Assembly: GCA_964651325.1 (NCBI GenBank)
Contig: CAZYXP010000131.1
Span: forward strand, 1 to 10,885
Length of the DNA: 10,885 bases
Reading direction: 5' to 3'
Origin: JADFOB01 sp964651325
GTDB lineage: Bacteria; Planctomycetota; Phycisphaerae; UBA1845
The translations under genes and the position numbers were made by a program. Of this stretch, positions 1 to 6,832 are shown piece by piece (the first letter of the stretch is position 1; every line of letters begins with the position of its first letter). A model generated the notes under the pieces. That model ran no database searches. It was not told the origin of the DNA and was given only the letters and a program-made list of their open reading frames with translations.

Positions 1-6
1 CTGCGC

Positions 7-24
7 TGCGGGCTTCAGTCCGCA
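7..24. repeat. REP-like short palindrome
   Basis: TGCGGGC (7-13) pairs with GTCCGCA (18-24) across the loop TTCA, giving seven base pairs including one G-U. GC-rich palindromes built around GGGCTT...CC are, from general knowledge, often dispersed in intergenic DNA of large-genome bacteria. Dispersal in this genome cannot be seen from one copy. It lies at the very edge, so the element may extend beyond the window. Confidence 0.35.
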
Positions 25-245
25 CGGCCTCCCGGCGATCGCCAAGCAACCGCCGCCCGAAGAAGGCAACCACTCTAAACCGCCAATCCGCCAAAGAGCG
101 TCGTTCACGTCCAAACCGTCCACGCCGATCGGGAGATCTGCCACCCGAGGACCACCGGTGGGAAAAGGCTATTGGGGTTGCGCTGGGGCTCTGGAGAAGG
201 TATCACCAGGCTTTGATCCCCGCGCTCTGGAGACTTGGTTGCCGA

Positions 246-267
246 GCACAGCGGCGGGCCGCTGTGC
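246..267. repeat. Perfect 9-bp hairpin
   Basis: GCACAGCGG (246-254) and CCGCTGTGC (259-267) are perfect reverse complements separated by CGGG. No T-run follows on either strand, so it is not a standard intrinsic terminator. It may be a dispersed palindromic element or part of a transcript leader or trailer. Confidence 0.45.
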
Positions 268-309
268 CGTACCCGCCTGAATGGACGGACGATCGAGGCC
301 CGCTGGTTT

Positions 310-339
310 CCGATTCCTCCGCAATCGGTTAGCATTTTT
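310..339 (+). terminator. Weak rho-independent terminator-like hairpin
   Basis: CCGATT (310-315) and AATCGG (323-328) form a perfect six-bp stem with a seven-nt loop, followed after six bases by five T residues (335-339). The stem is short and not very GC-rich, and the T-run does not start right at the stem, so it is a weak candidate. It would end transcription coming from the left before the gene at 469. Confidence 0.3.
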
Positions 340-370
340 GGCTTTCGGTGCCCCTAGGCTCGTATCTAGC

Positions 371-397
371 GCCGCGTCGCGGCGTCGAACGACGCGG
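371..397 (+). repeat. Leader inverted repeat with two alternative folds
   Basis: CCGCGTCG (372-379) pairs perfectly with CGACGCGG (390-397). The same bases can instead form two smaller hairpins: CCGC (372-375) with GCGG (379-382), and GCGTCG (382-387) with CGACGC (390-395). The folds are mutually exclusive. The element sits about 70 nt upstream of the start codon at 469, in the probable 5' leader. Whether it acts as a switch is unknown. Confidence 0.35.
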
Positions 398-468
398 TGG
401 GGCTGGTTGGTGGACAAGAGAACGGACCGCGCAATTGCGCTGGCCGGGCTGTTTTAGAGAGACTCGTA

Positions 469-1581
469 ATGACAGGTACCATAATTGCTCGCTCGGCGCG
501 AATTCTGGCGGTGCTAACGCTGGCCACGGGCGCCTACGCACAGGTTCCCACCTACTCGCTGAAGCTTGCGGAAGTCAATTCCGTCCCGCTTGTAGGTCAT
601 GGCGCCACCTCATTCACGGTCGCACCGGGCGATCAACTCACCGCTAAGGTTTACCTTCGAGACTGGTCGCCGGAAGGACAAATGGCGGCCGCGGTGCAGG
701 CCGAATTGGACAGCAGTAGTTTTGAAAGCGGCTCGGCGGGCACGATTCGGCCCGTGGGCTATGAAACCACAACGCTCCGCGGCGAGGCCAACGGCGCCAA
801 CGCATTCATTACGTCGAGCGATCCAAACTTTATTCATTACGGCAAGCAAACGGTGGCGTTTGTCGATTCGTCGAAGGTGACTCCCGGATACCGGTGGATC
901 AGTGTGGCCTTTGGCAAGGTAGGCCCGATCAGCCATCAGAACGGCCTGGAAGCCTACATCGGCACGGTCAAGCTGGCCGTTTCCAAGGACGCAACCGGGA
1001 CGTTTGCCGTGAATCTAGCCAGCGGAACGGATTCCTCCGGGATTCTCGACTTCGCAGGGAAGGGCGTTGGCGAAATCAACGTAGAGGGGATGACGTTGAC
1101 CGTACGTGACCCGAGGACGCCTTGTTGGATCTCTTCCAGCACACCCCCATGCCAGAGCGTCGATGCACGAACGCCGAAGCGTCGGGCCACCGGCGTCAAT
1201 CGTATCAATCTGCGGATGAGCCATGCTGCGTCGACGGTCACCGCGTCGGATTTCGAGATCACCAGCACGGGCGGCCAAGCCCCAGGCATCAAACGACTGA
1301 GCGGGAAGGGCAGGAATGTCATGCTCGTTCTCGACAGGCCGCTTCCCGCCGATAGCTGGACCTCCATTACCCATACGCCAAGCGGTACAACAACCCGATT
1401 GGGACGCTTTTACGGCGATGTCAATCGCGACACGACCTGCGACAGCAATGATCTTGCCGATTTCCTGGCTCGGTTGAATCGGCAAGGTACGGCCCCGCTT
1501 CGATCCGGGGACTTGGACGGCAACGGCGCGGTCGATGCACACGACGTCTTGGTATTGCTAGCCCTGACCGGAACCCCCTGA
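469..1581 (+). CDS. Secreted protein with cohesin-like, Ig-like and dockerin-like domains
   Basis: A 370-residue exported protein. Residues 1-24 form a signal peptide with an Arg near the start, a hydrophobic stretch and a probable cut after AYA. Residues about 27-212 read as a beta-rich cohesin-like module (about 185 residues). Residues about 215-312 resemble the Ig-like domain often seen ahead of dockerins in planctomycete proteins. Residues about 315-368 are a dockerin type I pair: GDVNRDTTCDSND and GDLDGNGAVDAHD each place acidic residues and Asn at the calcium-loop positions. I chose ATG 469 because an upstream in-frame GTG at 397 would bury the signal peptide and a purine-rich AGAGAGA (456-462) precedes 469. 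The gene converges on the cysteine-rich protein gene with 91 nt between. Its role is probably extracellular assembly or adhesion; no enzyme motif is visible. Confidence 0.8.
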   Translation: MTGTIIARSARILAVLTLATGAYAQVPTYSLKLAEVNSVPLVGHGATSFTVAPGDQLTAKVYLRDWSPEGQMAAAVQAELDSSSFESGSAGTIRPVGYETTTLRGEANGANAFITSSDPNFIHYGKQTVAFVDSSKVTPGYRWISVAFGKVGPISHQNGLEAYIGTVKLAVSKDATGTFAVNLASGTDSSGILDFAGKGVGEINVEGMTLTVRDPRTPCWISSSTPPCQSVDARTPKRRATGVNRINLRMSHAASTVTASDFEITSTGGQAPGIKRLSGKGRNVMLVLDRPLPADSWTSITHTPSGTTTRLGRFYGDVNRDTTCDSNDLADFLARLNRQGTAPLRSGDLDGNGAVDAHDVLVLLALTGTP

Positions 1582-1672
1582 CGCCGGGCGCCTCGCCCCT
1601 CAGTCCGCTGGCTTCAAACTCGCGCGCCAAACGGCAAACGGCTGAGCCCGGTGCCCACGCTCGGACCCTGCC

Positions 1673-4600
1673 TTAGGGACAGGTACTCTCCGCCTCGCAT
1701 GTGAAATCGAACGGCGGCGAACCCTGGAATGCCAGGACACCGAAAAAGACATCGGCAATGTTGATGACTTGATCCGGCACACACGGTGCTAGGTCGATCA
1801 ACGCGCGCGTCGTGTCCTTAAAGTTGCTCTGGAAGCCGAGCACGATGAGAAAAACATCACCCAACGTCGCCGTGCCACCAAGATCGATATCGCCATAAAG
1901 CGACATGGTCACCGCCACCGGCGTGGTCAAGTTGGGGGCCCCAGGTGACCCGCAATCGGCTTGCACATCGAGCATCCTGTCGGGGCCGATGAACGGACCG
2001 GTTACGAAGACGGATCCACCCCACTCGGCAGGCGTCAACCATAGGGCATTGGCAGGATTATCGACCAAGCTCGCCACGGTACTTTCCTGGATCCCATCCC
2101 CATTCTGATCGAAACCCGAAAGCCCTGTGGTGTCAGGCAACGGCCCGACGTATTGCGGGTGCGTCCCGCCGCACGTGGTCACGACCAACGCCGTGACAGT
2201 CGCCGACCCGGCCGGTTGTGGTGTGATGCGCAGGTACCGGTTCCCCATCACTTCGACCAATGGCGCCTCGCAAGCGCATCCTAACACTTCATCGCAAAAA
2301 TCGCAGGGCGGCCCGGAACTCGTACACCCGGTTCCGACATCACCATCAGGGCCAAGGCATGACTCCGAGCCGTTGCAGAAAACGCCGTCATCAGGACACA
2401 GCGTATCGTTGGGGATGAAGGTACAGACGCCCAATGCCAGATCGCAGACATTGGCGGTACAGGAAGCCTGGTCGTCGCATTGGAAATCGAAATCACAGGG
2501 CACACAGCCAAAGATCGGTTCCCCGGCGCACACGCCCACGGAGCATGTGTCGTTCCCTGTGCAGGCGTCATTGTCGTTGCAGGGAAGCGAGTTGCTTGAA
2601 AACACGCAGGCGTTGATGTCGTCATCGCAACCATCGGTCGTGCAAAAATTGCCGTCATCGCAAACAACCGTCTGACCGGGCACAAATACCCCGGCTTCGC
2701 AGCGATCGATTCCGGTGCAAAACAGGCCATCCTGATCGAAATCGCCGGTTAGGGGAATGGTCTGACATGCTTGTGCTGCTTCGGTACACACATCGTCGGT
2801 GCAAATATTGCCGTCGTCGCATGGTTGCGTCCCCGGCACGCAACTGTTGGCCACGCAGGCTTCCACGCCGTTGCAAAAGATGCCGTCATCGCAAGCCGCG
2901 GCCGTAAAGCATTCGACAACCTGAACCGTCGCGATTCCAAGGTCGCCTTGCAATTGACCGGCGGTACCGCCGTCTACCCGCGTAATCGTCCCCAGTGGGC
3001 CGTCACATTCGGAAATCACAACCTGCGAACCCGGCGAAAGGCCTGAGGTGTCAAACTGCATGGTCGTCACCAGCAAGCCTGGCGCCGGCGTAGCCATGGC
3101 GGGCACGCCGAGTTGGGATAGACCACTGTAGTAAGCGTCCCCGTCCAAGAAGGTGGCATTAAGAGGATGCGCCCCCGGCATGAATGACAAGAGCCAGGTA
3201 TATGGGCCGTTGTTGATATTCGTATTGAACGTAAGCACGCCCGGATCCCAGTTGAGCACGGCATCGATAGAGAACACCTCATCGGGAATCGCGTCGACGG
3301 AAATGGCGTACAAACCCAACTCAATCGGATCACCGAGTTGAACGATCGAGGACAGGGGAACCCAGGCCAAATCAACCGCGCCGGTACCGGGCGGCACCGG
3401 GCCGCCGACACACGTCCCAGCGAGGCAGGCATCATTGAAACTGCAAGGATCGGCGTCATCGCACAAGTTGGAGTTCGCAAGATGCGTGCAACCGCCCACC
3501 AAATCGTCGCAACCATCATCCGTACATTCGTTCAAATCGTCGCAATCGGGCGGCGAACCGGGAATAATCACCCCGTTCAAGCATGTGTCGGATCCATTGC
3601 AGAACAACCCGTCGTCCGGGTCATTCGTGTTGTCGGGCGGGTTCGTGCAAGTGTCGTTGGCTTCATCGCAGATGTCGTCAGTGCACGGGTTTCCATCGTT
3701 GCAAGCCAGTACCGGTGGCGCGCTGCAAGCGCCTTGCTGGCAAGTTTCGATACCGTTGCAAAAAAGCGAATCCGGACACGGGAGCCCGTCTTTCGGATCG
3801 GATGAGTTGTGGCAGGAATTGTCCAAACCGCAGAAATCCGCGGTGCAAAAATTGCCATCGTCGCAAGGCGTGTCGTCGCCGAAGATGCACTCCACGCAGA
3901 ACGGCAAGCCGTTGCCGTCATCGACACAGAAATCATTCGGCGGAAGACAGGAAAAGTCGTTGAGGATACAAAATCCTGCACCGTCGCACGTGTCCGGATC
4001 GGTGCAGGCGGTGTTCAACGGGTCGCCACAGGGCGATCCGGCAGCGGTAAGATTGCCCTGACACACGCCGTTCCCGTCACACGTGTCCGCCTGGTTGCAT
4101 TCCGTATCGGTCGGATCGCCGCAGGACACGCCGGCAACAACATGGTTCGGCGCGCATGTACCGGCCCCATCGCAGCTATCAGGGGTGTCACAGGCATCGC
4201 TGTTGGGGCTTCCGCAGGCCAACCCGGCAGCCTCCAGATTGCTCAAACAAACACCCGCTCCGTCACAAGTATCGGGATTGTCGCACTCGTTATTGGTCGG
4301 ATTTCCGCACGCAAAACCGATCACTTCCAGGTTGGGCAGGCAGGCTCCGGCTCCATCGCACGTGTCGGGATTGTCGCAATCCGTATTGGAGGCATCGCCA
4401 CAGGCCGCGCCAACAGGCTGCAATCCATGGGAGCAAACCGTACCAGTGCAGGTATCCGTGCTGCAATCGTTCCCGTCGTCGCAATCGGTCGAAAGGCTGC
4501 AAATGCTTGTAATCAACACCGGCGGGCCAAGGGTCCCCAGGACATCCAGCCCCCCCGCAGGAAGATCAAGCAAGATGGTGGACGTTCCACCTGCCAAACT

Positions 4601-5068
4601 GGTGAGCGCTACCGGCGTATCCACAACCGTGTCGATGGCCTTGAATTGCAGTGTCGTAACGAGCAGCCCGGCTGGCGTTGCTATGGGCAGCGGTGCGGGT
4701 TCAAACTGGGCCAGCGCAACCACAGCGGCGTCTCCATCGTTCGAGGGAATTCCCCCCACTAGCGGCAAGTTCACGGCATTGCTGGGAAACCCGACCGAAA
4801 ACCAGTCGTACGGTCCGTTTGCGTTCTGGCCGACCAGTTCCAGGACCGTCGAATCCCACGTAAAGACTGCCTGGACGAATCCGAAAGCTTGATTCGTCGC
4901 GTTATCCGAGACGGCATAGACCTCAACATTGGCGATGGTGTTGTTCGTGACCGTCTGAGTCGTAGGTCGAAACTCTAGATTGACGTTGGCCGAGGCCGGT
5001 GTCGCCCACAGAGCCAATATGCCATAGCAGGCGAAAAAACACGTATTTCTCAAAGACTTGCAGCTCAT
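1673..5068 (-). CDS. Large secreted cysteine-rich protein with two cohesin-like modules and degenerate dockerin
   Basis: An 1131-residue exported protein. Residues 1-27 are a signal peptide ending ASA. Residues 28-188 form cohesin-like module 1. Residues 190-555 are a Cys- and Asp-rich block that includes five 31-residue repeats (220-374). Residues 563-718 are cohesin-like module 2, residues 720-935 a second Cys-rich block, residues about 936-1056 a globular domain, and residues 1058-1117 a dockerin-like pair. The Cys-rich blocks repeat patterns such as CDDGNxCTxDxC and DDGxFCNGxxxC, which suggest many disulfides and therefore an extracellular location. The dockerin is degenerate: repeat 1 (GDIDLGGTATLGD) keeps several acidic positions, while repeat 2 (DLAPCVPDQVINIAD) departs from the calcium loop. 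I chose ATG 5068 because GGAGG lies six bases upstream and the signal peptide then begins at once; an in-frame TTG at 5128 adds a poor N-terminus. It is probably a surface or matrix structural protein, with no catalytic motif seen. Confidence 0.85.
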   Translation of the reverse strand: MSCKSLRNTCFFACYGILALWATPASANVNLEFRPTTQTVTNNTIANVEVYAVSDNATNQAFGFVQAVFTWDSTVLELVGQNANGPYDWFSVGFPSNAVNLPLVGGIPSNDGDAAVVALAQFEPAPLPIATPAGLLVTTLQFKAIDTVVDTPVALTSLAGGTSTILLDLPAGGLDVLGTLGPPVLITSICSLSTDCDDGNDCSTDTCTGTVCSHGLQPVGAACGDASNTDCDNPDTCDGAGACLPNLEVIGFACGNPTNNECDNPDTCDGAGVCLSNLEAAGLACGSPNSDACDTPDSCDGAGTCAPNHVVAGVSCGDPTDTECNQADTCDGNGVCQGNLTAAGSPCGDPLNTACTDPDTCDGAGFCILNDFSCLPPNDFCVDDGNGLPFCVECIFGDDTPCDDGNFCTADFCGLDNSCHNSSDPKDGLPCPDSLFCNGIETCQQGACSAPPVLACNDGNPCTDDICDEANDTCTNPPDNTNDPDDGLFCNGSDTCLNGVIIPGSPPDCDDLNECTDDGCDDLVGGCTHLANSNLCDDADPCSFNDACLAGTCVGGPVPPGTGAVDLAWVPLSSIVQLGDPIELGLYAISVDAIPDEVFSIDAVLNWDPGVLTFNTNINNGPYTWLLSFMPGAHPLNATFLDGDAYYSGLSQLGVPAMATPAPGLLVTTMQFDTSGLSPGSQVVISECDGPLGTITRVDGGTAGQLQGDLGIATVQVVECFTAAACDDGIFCNGVEACVANSCVPGTQPCDDGNICTDDVCTEAAQACQTIPLTGDFDQDGLFCTGIDRCEAGVFVPGQTVVCDDGNFCTTDGCDDDINACVFSSNSLPCNDNDACTGNDTCSVGVCAGEPIFGCVPCDFDFQCDDQASCTANVCDLALGVCTFIPNDTLCPDDGVFCNGSESCLGPDGDVGTGCTSSGPPCDFCDEVLGCACEAPLVEVMGNRYLRITPQPAGSATVTALVVTTCGGTHPQYVGPLPDTTGLSGFDQNGDGIQESTVASLVDNPANALWLTPAEWGGSVFVTGPFIGPDRMLDVQADCGSPGAPNLTTPVAVTMSLYGDIDLGGTATLGDVFLIVLGFQSNFKDTTRALIDLAPCVPDQVINIADVFFGVLAFQGSPPFDFTCEAESTCP
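3947..4411 (-). repeat. Five tandem 31-residue (93-bp) cysteine repeats
   Basis: Within the large secreted protein, residues 220-374 divide into five consecutive units of exactly 31 residues with no insertions. Each follows the plan G-x-x-C-G-(6)-C-(5)-C-D-G-x-G-x-C, with a strongly kept PDTCDGAG core (one unit has ADTCDGNG, another PDSCDGAG). Each unit keeps four cysteines in register; the last unit ends in an additional Cys. The DNA copies have diverged well beyond the protein pattern, so selection on the protein rather than recent slippage maintains the period. Confidence 0.85.
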
Positions 5069-5363
5069 CTCATCCCTCCGCAGCCCGAAGTCCCCCAGGT
5101 AAAAACCTAGGCTGGTAACTCGACACAATCAGGACCGGGACGAAAATCCCCGAGCCCCTTCCATGGCGAAAAACGCAATCCGCCGATACGACCGGACACC
5201 GGTGCGGCGGAATTCAAAATGTTTCCCAACTATTGCGACGGCGCAACGCTCAGCCAAATCACGCACATAACCCCGAAGTGCGAACCGACCCTCCTCCTCA
5301 TAAAGAAGAAGGAAATCTGGGTAAAGCTGGAACGAATGTCCACGCCAAGCCCCCCTCTGGCCC

Positions 5364-5392
5364 ATATTAACACTGGGCGGTCAATGAGACAA
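5364..5392 (-). promoter_or_regulatory. Candidate sigma70-type promoter for the cysteine-rich protein
   Basis: Read on the minus strand, TTGTCT (5392-5387) and TAATAT (5369-5364) are separated by exactly 17 bases, with four of six matches to each consensus hexamer. A start near 5357 would give a leader of about 290 nt before ATG 5068. The match is moderate and could be chance. Confidence 0.3.
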
Positions 5393-5565
5393 CCGTGAAC
5401 ACAGCCCAATCATCCCGAATGCACACACCCTAGTGATTTATGCCACATTATGACCCGAATTCAAGCCCACTGGCCGGGCAAATCCCTCAAAGAGCCGGGG
5501 AAGATTCGGACCACCGGCCTAACGGTCGATAAAACTCCGGGCGGTGCCGTGCTCAGACGCTCGGT

Positions 5566-5738
5566 TCCGATAGCGAGGGCCCTGGGGACTCCCACAGGCT
5601 GGACTTGGGCCTGCGGCCACTCACTATGTCAGGATGGCAGTGCTCGGCGACTGCCCTCCGGCATAACGTAGGGGGCGGCCGGTAATCCAGCGGTCGGCCA
5701 AATGGGTCGCGTTTGGTCCGAAAACCTTCGCTATCGGG
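5566..5738. other. Candidate structured RNA or small inverted-repeat element
   Basis: Bases 5567-5579 and 5725-5737 form a continuous 13-bp helix with one G-U, extended by a wobble pair at 5566/5738. Inside lie further hairpins: CCTG-GGG (5581-5587) with CCC-a-CAGG (5591-5598), GGCAGT (5636-5641) with ACTGCC (5650-5655), and GGCCG (5677-5681) with CGGCC (5695-5699). A closing helix around several hairpins resembles a multibranched RNA, but a MITE-like element with terminal inverted repeats would look the same. I see no target-site duplication at the flanks and no match to RNase P, tmRNA or 6S RNA signatures. Confidence 0.3.
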
Positions 5739-5798
5739 CTGCAGACGAACTCAAACGAGGCAGAAACTAGGGATCTGTCAGCGACTACGTTTTCGGCA

Positions 5799-5859
5799 GG
5801 CAAACCACATGAAAGAGCTCGCGGGGACGCAAGTCATGGCGGATGGGATGCGTGCCGCC
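5799..5859 (+). promoter_or_regulatory. c-di-GMP-I (GEMM) riboswitch-like motif, incomplete
   Basis: The blocks GGCAAACCA (5799-5807), GAAAGAG (5811-5817) and GGGACGCAA (5824-5832) occur in the same order as in the first half of the GEMM-I riboswitch, and GGC/GTC can form the P1a-type closure. Against it, the tetraloop stem between the blocks pairs badly, and the usual second half with its tetraloop receptor is not found downstream. Instead GGCGG (5838-5842) pairs with CCGCC (5855-5859). It could be a divergent or decayed riboswitch, or coincidence. Confidence 0.18.
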
Positions 5860-5906
5860 CCTGGCCGCTTGCCAGAACATTGCTGATCCTTACTTTGAAT
5901 TTGCGC

Positions 5907-5935
5907 TTGATCGAGAAAGTCAAATTAGGTAAATT
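5907..5935 (+). promoter_or_regulatory. Candidate sigma70-type promoter for the PEP-CTERM gene
   Basis: TTGATC (5907-5912) and TAAATT (5930-5935) are spaced by exactly 17 bases, each matching four of six consensus positions, in a locally AT-rich patch within GC-rich surroundings. Transcription would start near 5942, leaving a leader of about 220 nt to ATG 6164. An inverted repeat AATTTG (5898-5903) and CAAATT (5921-5926) overlaps the -35 and spacer and could be an operator. Confidence 0.33.
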
Positions 5936-6163
5936 GGGGACTTCGGTTGGGCGCACAAAATGCGATTGTCCGCGAATAGACCGGTCGGGGACTCCAATTG
6001 GTACATTCGGCTGGTCACGGGCTTTGGGGAGTGCAATAATAAGCACTGGGCAAGAAAAAGGGGCAGGTTCGAAAGCAGACGCAACATACTTTGGAGTGAA
6101 CGTCTCGTACGCAGGCTCGTTCGCTTTCGGCCTATGAGTGAAAAAGAGAGGACGGATATCGTC

Positions 6164-6832
6164 ATGCGTCTGTGTGGATGGCTCTTCGCGAAACGGCTCG
6201 ATTCCGTACGGCTAGGGTGTGGGTTGGTGTTGGCAATTTCGGCGCTGTTCTGCCAGGCGGCCAGCGGCGCCACGGTGGACTTTGAATCCGTGCCCGTCGG
6301 CACCAAGTTCGGTTTCACCGGCGGCAACGATCCGGGCGATGTTGTGCTGGTCCAGGATGCCATCGCAATGTCGGTCGAGTTCCTGAGCATTGCCCCTACG
6401 GTGAACTTCTTTCAAGCCACCGTCGGCGGTGATTTCGCGCCGCTCATGCCGACCACGCCTCTGTCGGTCAACAACATTGATTTGCGCTTTGATTTCTCCG
6501 GCCTGGGATTCAATGTGACGCAGGTTACCGTCGATTTCCGCGAGTTTTCGGGGATCAATGACTTCCGTGTCAACGACGGCGTGAATCACGTCGTGGGTAC
6601 GTTTTCGGACCTTCCGTCAGAGGTTAGCCCCGGCGTTTTTGCCACCGTCGCCGCGCATCCCAACATTACCGACGTGGAAGTCATCACGCTTACCGGAGCG
6701 TCCATTCAAAGCTTCCAACTCGGCGGCCAGGAACTTGTGATCGATAACATCGTCGCCACGCCTGAGCCGGGAACTGCCCTCCTGCTACTTTGCGGCTGCG
6801 CGGCCATCGCCAGAAAACGCCGCCGCGCCTAA
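6164..6832 (+). CDS. PEP-CTERM sorting-domain protein
   Basis: A 222-residue exported protein of unknown function. Residues 1-36 form a signal peptide with a hydrophobic core (about 18-30) ending near ASGA. The middle, residues about 37-198, is a beta-rich domain beginning TVDFESVPVGTKFGF, a start common among PEP-CTERM surface proteins. Residues 199-222 are a classic PEP-CTERM tail: TPEPG, a hydrophobic stretch (ALLLLCGCAAIA) and the basic end RKRRRA. In known systems this tail is processed by an exosortase and the protein is anchored or released at the surface together with exopolysaccharide. No exosortase is in the window. ATG 6164 is chosen because it puts the signal peptide at the N-terminus and GAGAGGA lies 12 bases upstream; ATG 6134 and 5960 are open but lack a ribosome site. 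The gene stands alone. Confidence 0.85.
   Translation: MRLCGWLFAKRLDSVRLGCGLVLAISALFCQAASGATVDFESVPVGTKFGFTGGNDPGDVVLVQDAIAMSVEFLSIAPTVNFFQATVGGDFAPLMPTTPLSVNNIDLRFDFSGLGFNVTQVTVDFREFSGINDFRVNDGVNHVVGTFSDLPSEVSPGVFATVAAHPNITDVEVITLTGASIQSFQLGGQELVIDNIVATPEPGTALLLLCGCAAIARKRRRA

Larger units (their letters stand above)
1..468. other. Left-edge non-coding region
   Basis: No convincing gene is visible in this stretch. Several frames stay open by chance because the DNA is GC-rich, but their translations are rich in Arg and Pro, have no recognisable domain and lack ribosome binding sites. What it does hold is two short perfect or near-perfect hairpins, a weak terminator-like hairpin near 310-339 and an inverted repeat just ahead of the first real gene, each listed separately. 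It probably spans the end of an upstream transcription unit and the leader of the cohesin/dockerin-like gene at 469. Confidence 0.55.
5069..6163. other. 1.1-kb divergent intergenic region
   Basis: No supported gene lies between the large secreted protein (-) and the PEP-CTERM gene (+). Open frames here lack ribosome binding sites and recognisable sequence. The region holds a candidate promoter for each flanking gene, a 170-nt area closed by a 13-bp helix, a riboswitch-like motif at 5799-5835, a small hairpin CTGGC-CGCTT-GCCAG (5861-5875), and AGTGC/GCACT (6030-6034 with 6043-6047) in the probable PEP-CTERM leader. The length is generous for two promoters alone, which is why a non-coding RNA or mobile relic is considered. 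Confidence 0.5.

Noticed and set aside
3..332. Frame open from the left edge to a TAG at 330-332, as the end of an upstream gene
   Set aside because: The translation is a run of Arg/Pro/Ser-rich sequence without domain character, another frame is also open over most of it, and it crosses palindromic elements. Open by base composition.
105..335. 76-residue minus-strand frame
   Set aside because: No ribosome binding site, no recognisable motif, and it overlaps other equally open frames.
1582..1672. Bidirectional terminator between the convergent genes
   Set aside because: Only weak short stems such as CCCT/AGGG at the gene end are seen and there is no T-run on either strand, so termination is not supported.
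3947..4411. CRISPR-like array from 93-bp periodic repeats
   Set aside because: The units are diverged at DNA level, have no unique spacers, and are in-frame protein repeats.
3435..4892. Long plus-strand frames opposite the cysteine-rich gene
   Set aside because: They are antisense shadows: their Ser/Gln/Pro-rich composition is the complement of the Cys/Asp repeat codons, and they lack start signals.
5129..5365. 78-residue minus-strand frame directly upstream of the cysteine-rich gene
   Set aside because: No ribosome site before its ATG, which overlaps the candidate -10 element, and no protein features.
5566..5738. Known housekeeping RNA (RNase P, tmRNA, 6S) or integron attC site
   Set aside because: None of the expected conserved blocks of the RNAs are present, and the ends do not show the attC core site pattern.
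5960..6163. Longer N-terminus for the PEP-CTERM protein from ATG 5960
   Set aside because: It would put 68 non-hydrophobic residues ahead of a clear signal peptide and has no ribosome site.
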